From contig NZ_JAGGKC010000015.1 of assembly GCF_017873395.1 (NCBI RefSeq), positions 1-64,000 of the forward strand: DNA of 64,000 bases, read 5' to 3'. This DNA is from Youngiibacter multivorans. GTDB lineage: Bacteria > Bacillota > Clostridia > Clostridiales > Clostridiaceae. Below, piece by piece: positions 61,879-64,000 of this stretch. The position numbers and the translations under genes are program-made. Positions within the stretch are counted from its first letter, which is position 1. Every line of letters begins with the position of its first letter. The notes under the pieces are model-generated. The model was not told the DNA's origin, did no database searches, and worked only from the letters and a program-made list of their open reading frames with translations.

Positions 61879-63225
61879 ATGAAGAAGTTAAGGATAGGAA
61901 GTGGAGCAGGATATGCAGGGGACAGGCTTGAGCCTGCCCTGGTGCTCATGGAAAAGGGTGAAATAGACTATATAGGATTCGAGTGCCTGGCTGAGAGGAC
62001 AATAGCCATAGCTCAGCAGGAGAAGCTGAAGAATCCGGATAAGGGCTATAATGCTCTTCTTGAGATGAGGATGGAGAAGGTGCTACCGCTTGCCTACAAG
62101 AACAAGGTCAAGGTAATCACCAACATGGGCGCTGCAAATCCGGACGGAGCAGCCAGAGTCGTCGCAAAGATGGCTGAGGATATGGGACTTAAAGGCATGA
62201 AGATTGCCAGCGTAAGCGGAGATGATGTCCTTGGAATGTTGGACAAGTACCAGGACACAACAGTCTGGGAAACAGGAGAGGCACTCAAGGCTCTCGATGG
62301 CGAAGTAGTCTCAGCCAATGCATATCTTGGTATCGAAGGGATCGTTGAGGCTCTGGCAAACGGAGCAGATATTATAATAACAGGAAGGGTTGCTGACCCT
62401 GCCCTGTTCCTTGCACCACTTGTGCATGAATTCGGATGGAAGACAGACTCATGGGACCTTCTTGGCAAGGGAACCCTCATCGGTCACCTGCTTGAGTGTG
62501 GTGGCCAGGTAACTGGCGGATACTATGCTGATCCCGGCAGGAAGGATGTGCCAAACCTTTCAGAGCTTGGATTTCCGATCATCGAGGTCGATGAGGCTGG
62601 AGAATTCATAGTGACCAAGGTTGAAGGAACAGGTGGCCTTGTAACAAAGGACACCTGCGCTGAACAGATGATTTATGAGATTCATGACCCTGAGAAGTAC
62701 CTCACTCCAGATGTGGTTGCGGATTTCTCAAAGGTATCCTTTGAGAACACAGCCAAGGATGTGGTGAGGGCGACTGGAGCTTCAGGAAGCAAGAAAACTG
62801 AGACACTCAAGGTAAGCATCGGATACAGGGATTGCTTCACTGGAGAGGGCGAAATCAGCTACGGCGGACCTGGCTGCTATAACAGAGCAGTCCTTGCAGG
62901 GCAGATAGTCGAGGAAAGACTGAAGCTCAGGCAGATACCGGTAGATGAACTCAGGATAGAGATAATAGGAGTTAACTCACTTTACAGGAATCAGGACAGG
63001 GTTCTCGGACAGTCTCCTGATGAAGTAAGGCTTAGGGTTGCAGCAAGGACAAAGACTTTGGCTGACGCTAAGAAAATCGGCGAGGAAGTTGAGACACTTT
63101 ATACCAACGGTCCTGCCGGAGGCGGCGGAGCGACAAAGTCATCAGCGGAAATAGTTTCCGTAGCTTCAATCCTCATCTCCAGAAATGATGTGGACGTATG
63201 CGTTAAGTATCAGGAGGTGAAATGA
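61879..63225 (+). CDS. AtuA-family protein (acyclic terpene utilisation family, DUF1446)
   Basis: A 448-residue soluble protein with GSGAGYAGDRLEPALVLMEK and DYIGFECLAERTIAIAQ at the start. VITNMGAANPDGAA, IITGRVADPALFLAPLVHEF and GYRDCFTGEGEISYGGPGCY follow. The family is named after AtuA of the Pseudomonas acyclic terpene pathway, but the reaction is unknown. It lies 16 bp after the transporter and overlaps the next gene, so the three form one transcript. Confidence 0.87.
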   Translation: MKKLRIGSGAGYAGDRLEPALVLMEKGEIDYIGFECLAERTIAIAQQEKLKNPDKGYNALLEMRMEKVLPLAYKNKVKVITNMGAANPDGAARVVAKMAEDMGLKGMKIASVSGDDVLGMLDKYQDTTVWETGEALKALDGEVVSANAYLGIEGIVEALANGADIIITGRVADPALFLAPLVHEFGWKTDSWDLLGKGTLIGHLLECGGQVTGGYYADPGRKDVPNLSELGFPIIEVDEAGEFIVTKVEGTGGLVTKDTCAEQMIYEIHDPEKYLTPDVVADFSKVSFENTAKDVVRATGASGSKKTETLKVSIGYRDCFTGEGEISYGGPGCYNRAVLAGQIVEERLKLRQIPVDELRIEIIGVNSLYRNQDRVLGQSPDEVRLRVAARTKTLADAKKIGEEVETLYTNGPAGGGGATKSSAEIVSVASILISRNDVDVCVKYQEVK

Positions 63226-63524
63226 TGAAACTTTGGGAGATCGCACACTCAAGGACCGGAGACAAGGGAAACATATCAAACATTTCCCTGATAGCATATG
63301 ACATGAAGGATTTTGAACTTATCAAAGAAAAGGTTACACCTGAAAAGGTAAAGGACTTTTTCAAGGATATCGTAAAGAGCGAAGTTGTAAGGTATGAGCT
63401 GCCAAATGTAGGCGCACTCAATTTCGTCATGTACGATGCACTTGGTGGTGGCGTCACAAGGTCACTGTCCCTGGACAAGCATGGAAAGAGCCTCAGTTCA
63501 TACATACTTGAAATGGAAATCTAA
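63222..63524 (+). CDS. AtuA-associated small protein (AtuA C-terminal domain family)
   Basis: A 100-residue protein beginning KLWEIAHSRTGDKGNISNIS, the signature of the short domain found fused to or next to AtuA proteins. It has VRYELPNVGALNFVMYDALGGG and ends in EMEI. ATG 63222 overlaps the AtuA stop (a second ATG follows at once). It is probably a subunit of the AtuA complex. Confidence 0.82.
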   Translation: MMKLWEIAHSRTGDKGNISNISLIAYDMKDFELIKEKVTPEKVKDFFKDIVKSEVVRYELPNVGALNFVMYDALGGGVTRSLSLDKHGKSLSSYILEMEI

Positions 63525-63534
63525 TACAGTCTGC

Positions 63535-63560
63535 AGGCGGATGTGAAAACTTCCGCCTTA
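63535..63560 (+). terminator. Terminator-like hairpin after the AtuA operon
   Basis: AGGCGGA and TCCGCCT pair around a loop of about 10 nt, ten bases after the stop, followed by TAACCTTTG. The tail is weak. Confidence 0.55.
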
Positions 63561-63715
63561 ACCTTTGTATGTAGTATTCTCTGCATACAAATCTGTCGAA
63601 TGTGGACTATGTAACCATATCTTAATTCATTTTTAACACTTCATAAGCTATAATATAGTTGTTGTGGTGCAAAATAGAGTGCCAGGCTATGTGATTCAGC
63701 AGTTTTGGAGGAGCC

Positions 63716-64000
63716 ATGGACAAGTTGACAGTAGGACTATTCAATGATTCTTTCCCGCCTACCATTGATGGTGTGGCAAATGCGACCTATAACTATGCGA
63801 GGGTCATAAATGAAAAGCATGGAAATGTAGTGGTTGCGACGCCATATTATCCTGATGTTGAGGACGATTATCCATTTGAGGTAATAAGGTACCCCAGCGC
63901 AAACGTAAGCAAAAAGCTAGGCTACAGGATGGGGTATCCGTTTAGTGCAGCGGTGATCTCAAGGCTTAGGGAATTGAAGATTGATGTCATACACAGCCAT
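63716..64000 (+). CDS. Family 4 glycosyltransferase, N-terminal part (runs off the window)
   Basis: ATG 63716 follows GGAGGAGCC. The 95 visible residues read KLTVGLFNDSFPPTIDGVAN, then YNYARVINEKHGNVVVATPY and LRELKIDVIHSH. This is the N-terminal acceptor half of a GT-B, GT4-type enzyme (FNDSFPP..DGVA and the DVIHSH strand). These add sugars to diacylglycerol or polysaccharide precursors. The donor half lies beyond the window. Confidence 0.88.
   Translation, partial: MDKLTVGLFNDSFPPTIDGVANATYNYARVINEKHGNVVVATPYYPDVEDDYPFEVIRYPSANVSKKLGYRMGYPFSAAVISRLRELKIDVIHSH

Overview
The window looks like a chromosome segment from a low-GC, strictly anaerobic Clostridia-type Firmicute that ferments organic and amino acids. 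The reasons are purine-rich GGAGG ribosome binding sites, frequent TTG/GTG starts, ferredoxin-dependent 2-oxoacid oxidation, butyrate kinase, two electron-transfer flavoprotein (Etf) pairs, sigma-54 enhancer-binding regulators and SPASM radical-SAM peptide maturases. I cannot name the species. Two textures alternate: catabolic core blocks, and an AT-richer accessory stretch (about 10.7-21.7 kb, with smaller scars near 1.4, 4-5 and 30.5-33.5 kb) full of repeats, recombinase pieces and broken genes.

Layout. 0-10.5 kb: an OxlT-like MFS carrier, a dead flavin reductase, then a butyrate/beta-oxidation cluster (thiolase, SDR reductase, decayed crotonase, acyl-CoA dehydrogenase, EtfB, EtfA) and a PAS/sigma-54 activator. 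10.7-15.5 kb: an island between two ~405-bp direct repeats, holding serine-recombinase relics, a glycosyltransferase plus truncated efflux gene, and a divergent TetR regulator. 16.0-18.5 kb: a compact RiPP locus with a 40-residue Cys-rich precursor, an attenuator hairpin and two paralogous radical SAM/SPASM enzymes, the second carrying a C-terminal PqqD/MftB-like recognition domain. An S51 peptidase and an MBL hydrolase follow. 21.8-30.6 kb: IclR regulator, four-subunit 2-oxoacid:ferredoxin oxidoreductase, 2-hydroxyacid dehydrogenase, LctP permease, Ptb and Buk, which together read as a complete 2-hydroxyacid-to-ATP pathway.

31-39.3 kb: L25/Ctc, an XRE autoregulator with two inverted operators, an IS110 scar, lipoproteins, and a LacI-controlled pair of a DapA-like aldolase and a non-canonical Nramp-fold transporter. 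39.6-46.8 kb: stand-alone carB, a MazG + nuclease/DUF2075-helicase pair (candidate defence module), and an EFR1 flavodoxin-ferredoxin. 47-52.5 kb: small membrane proteins, an Ldh2-type dehydrogenase and a MecA-like penicillin-binding protein whose SxxK catalytic motif is ATLV, so it is probably a pseudoenzyme. 52.6-57 kb: a lactate-dehydrogenase/EtfAB operon (probably electron-confurcating) with a YkvI-like carrier. 57.9-63.5 kb: an aromatic-acid-exporter-like protein, a sigma-54 activator, and a textbook sigma-54 control region (three TTCCA-N6-TGGAA dyads plus a GG-N10-GC promoter) driving a CitMHS transporter and two AtuA-type proteins. The window ends inside a family 4 glycosyltransferase.

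The most interesting items are the two-enzyme radical-SAM RiPP locus, the sigma-54 transporter/AtuA circuit, the SxxK-less PBP, the MazG/DUF2075 pair, the LacI/DapA-like/Nramp-like trio, and the dispersed hairpin repeat that punctuates the accessory island.
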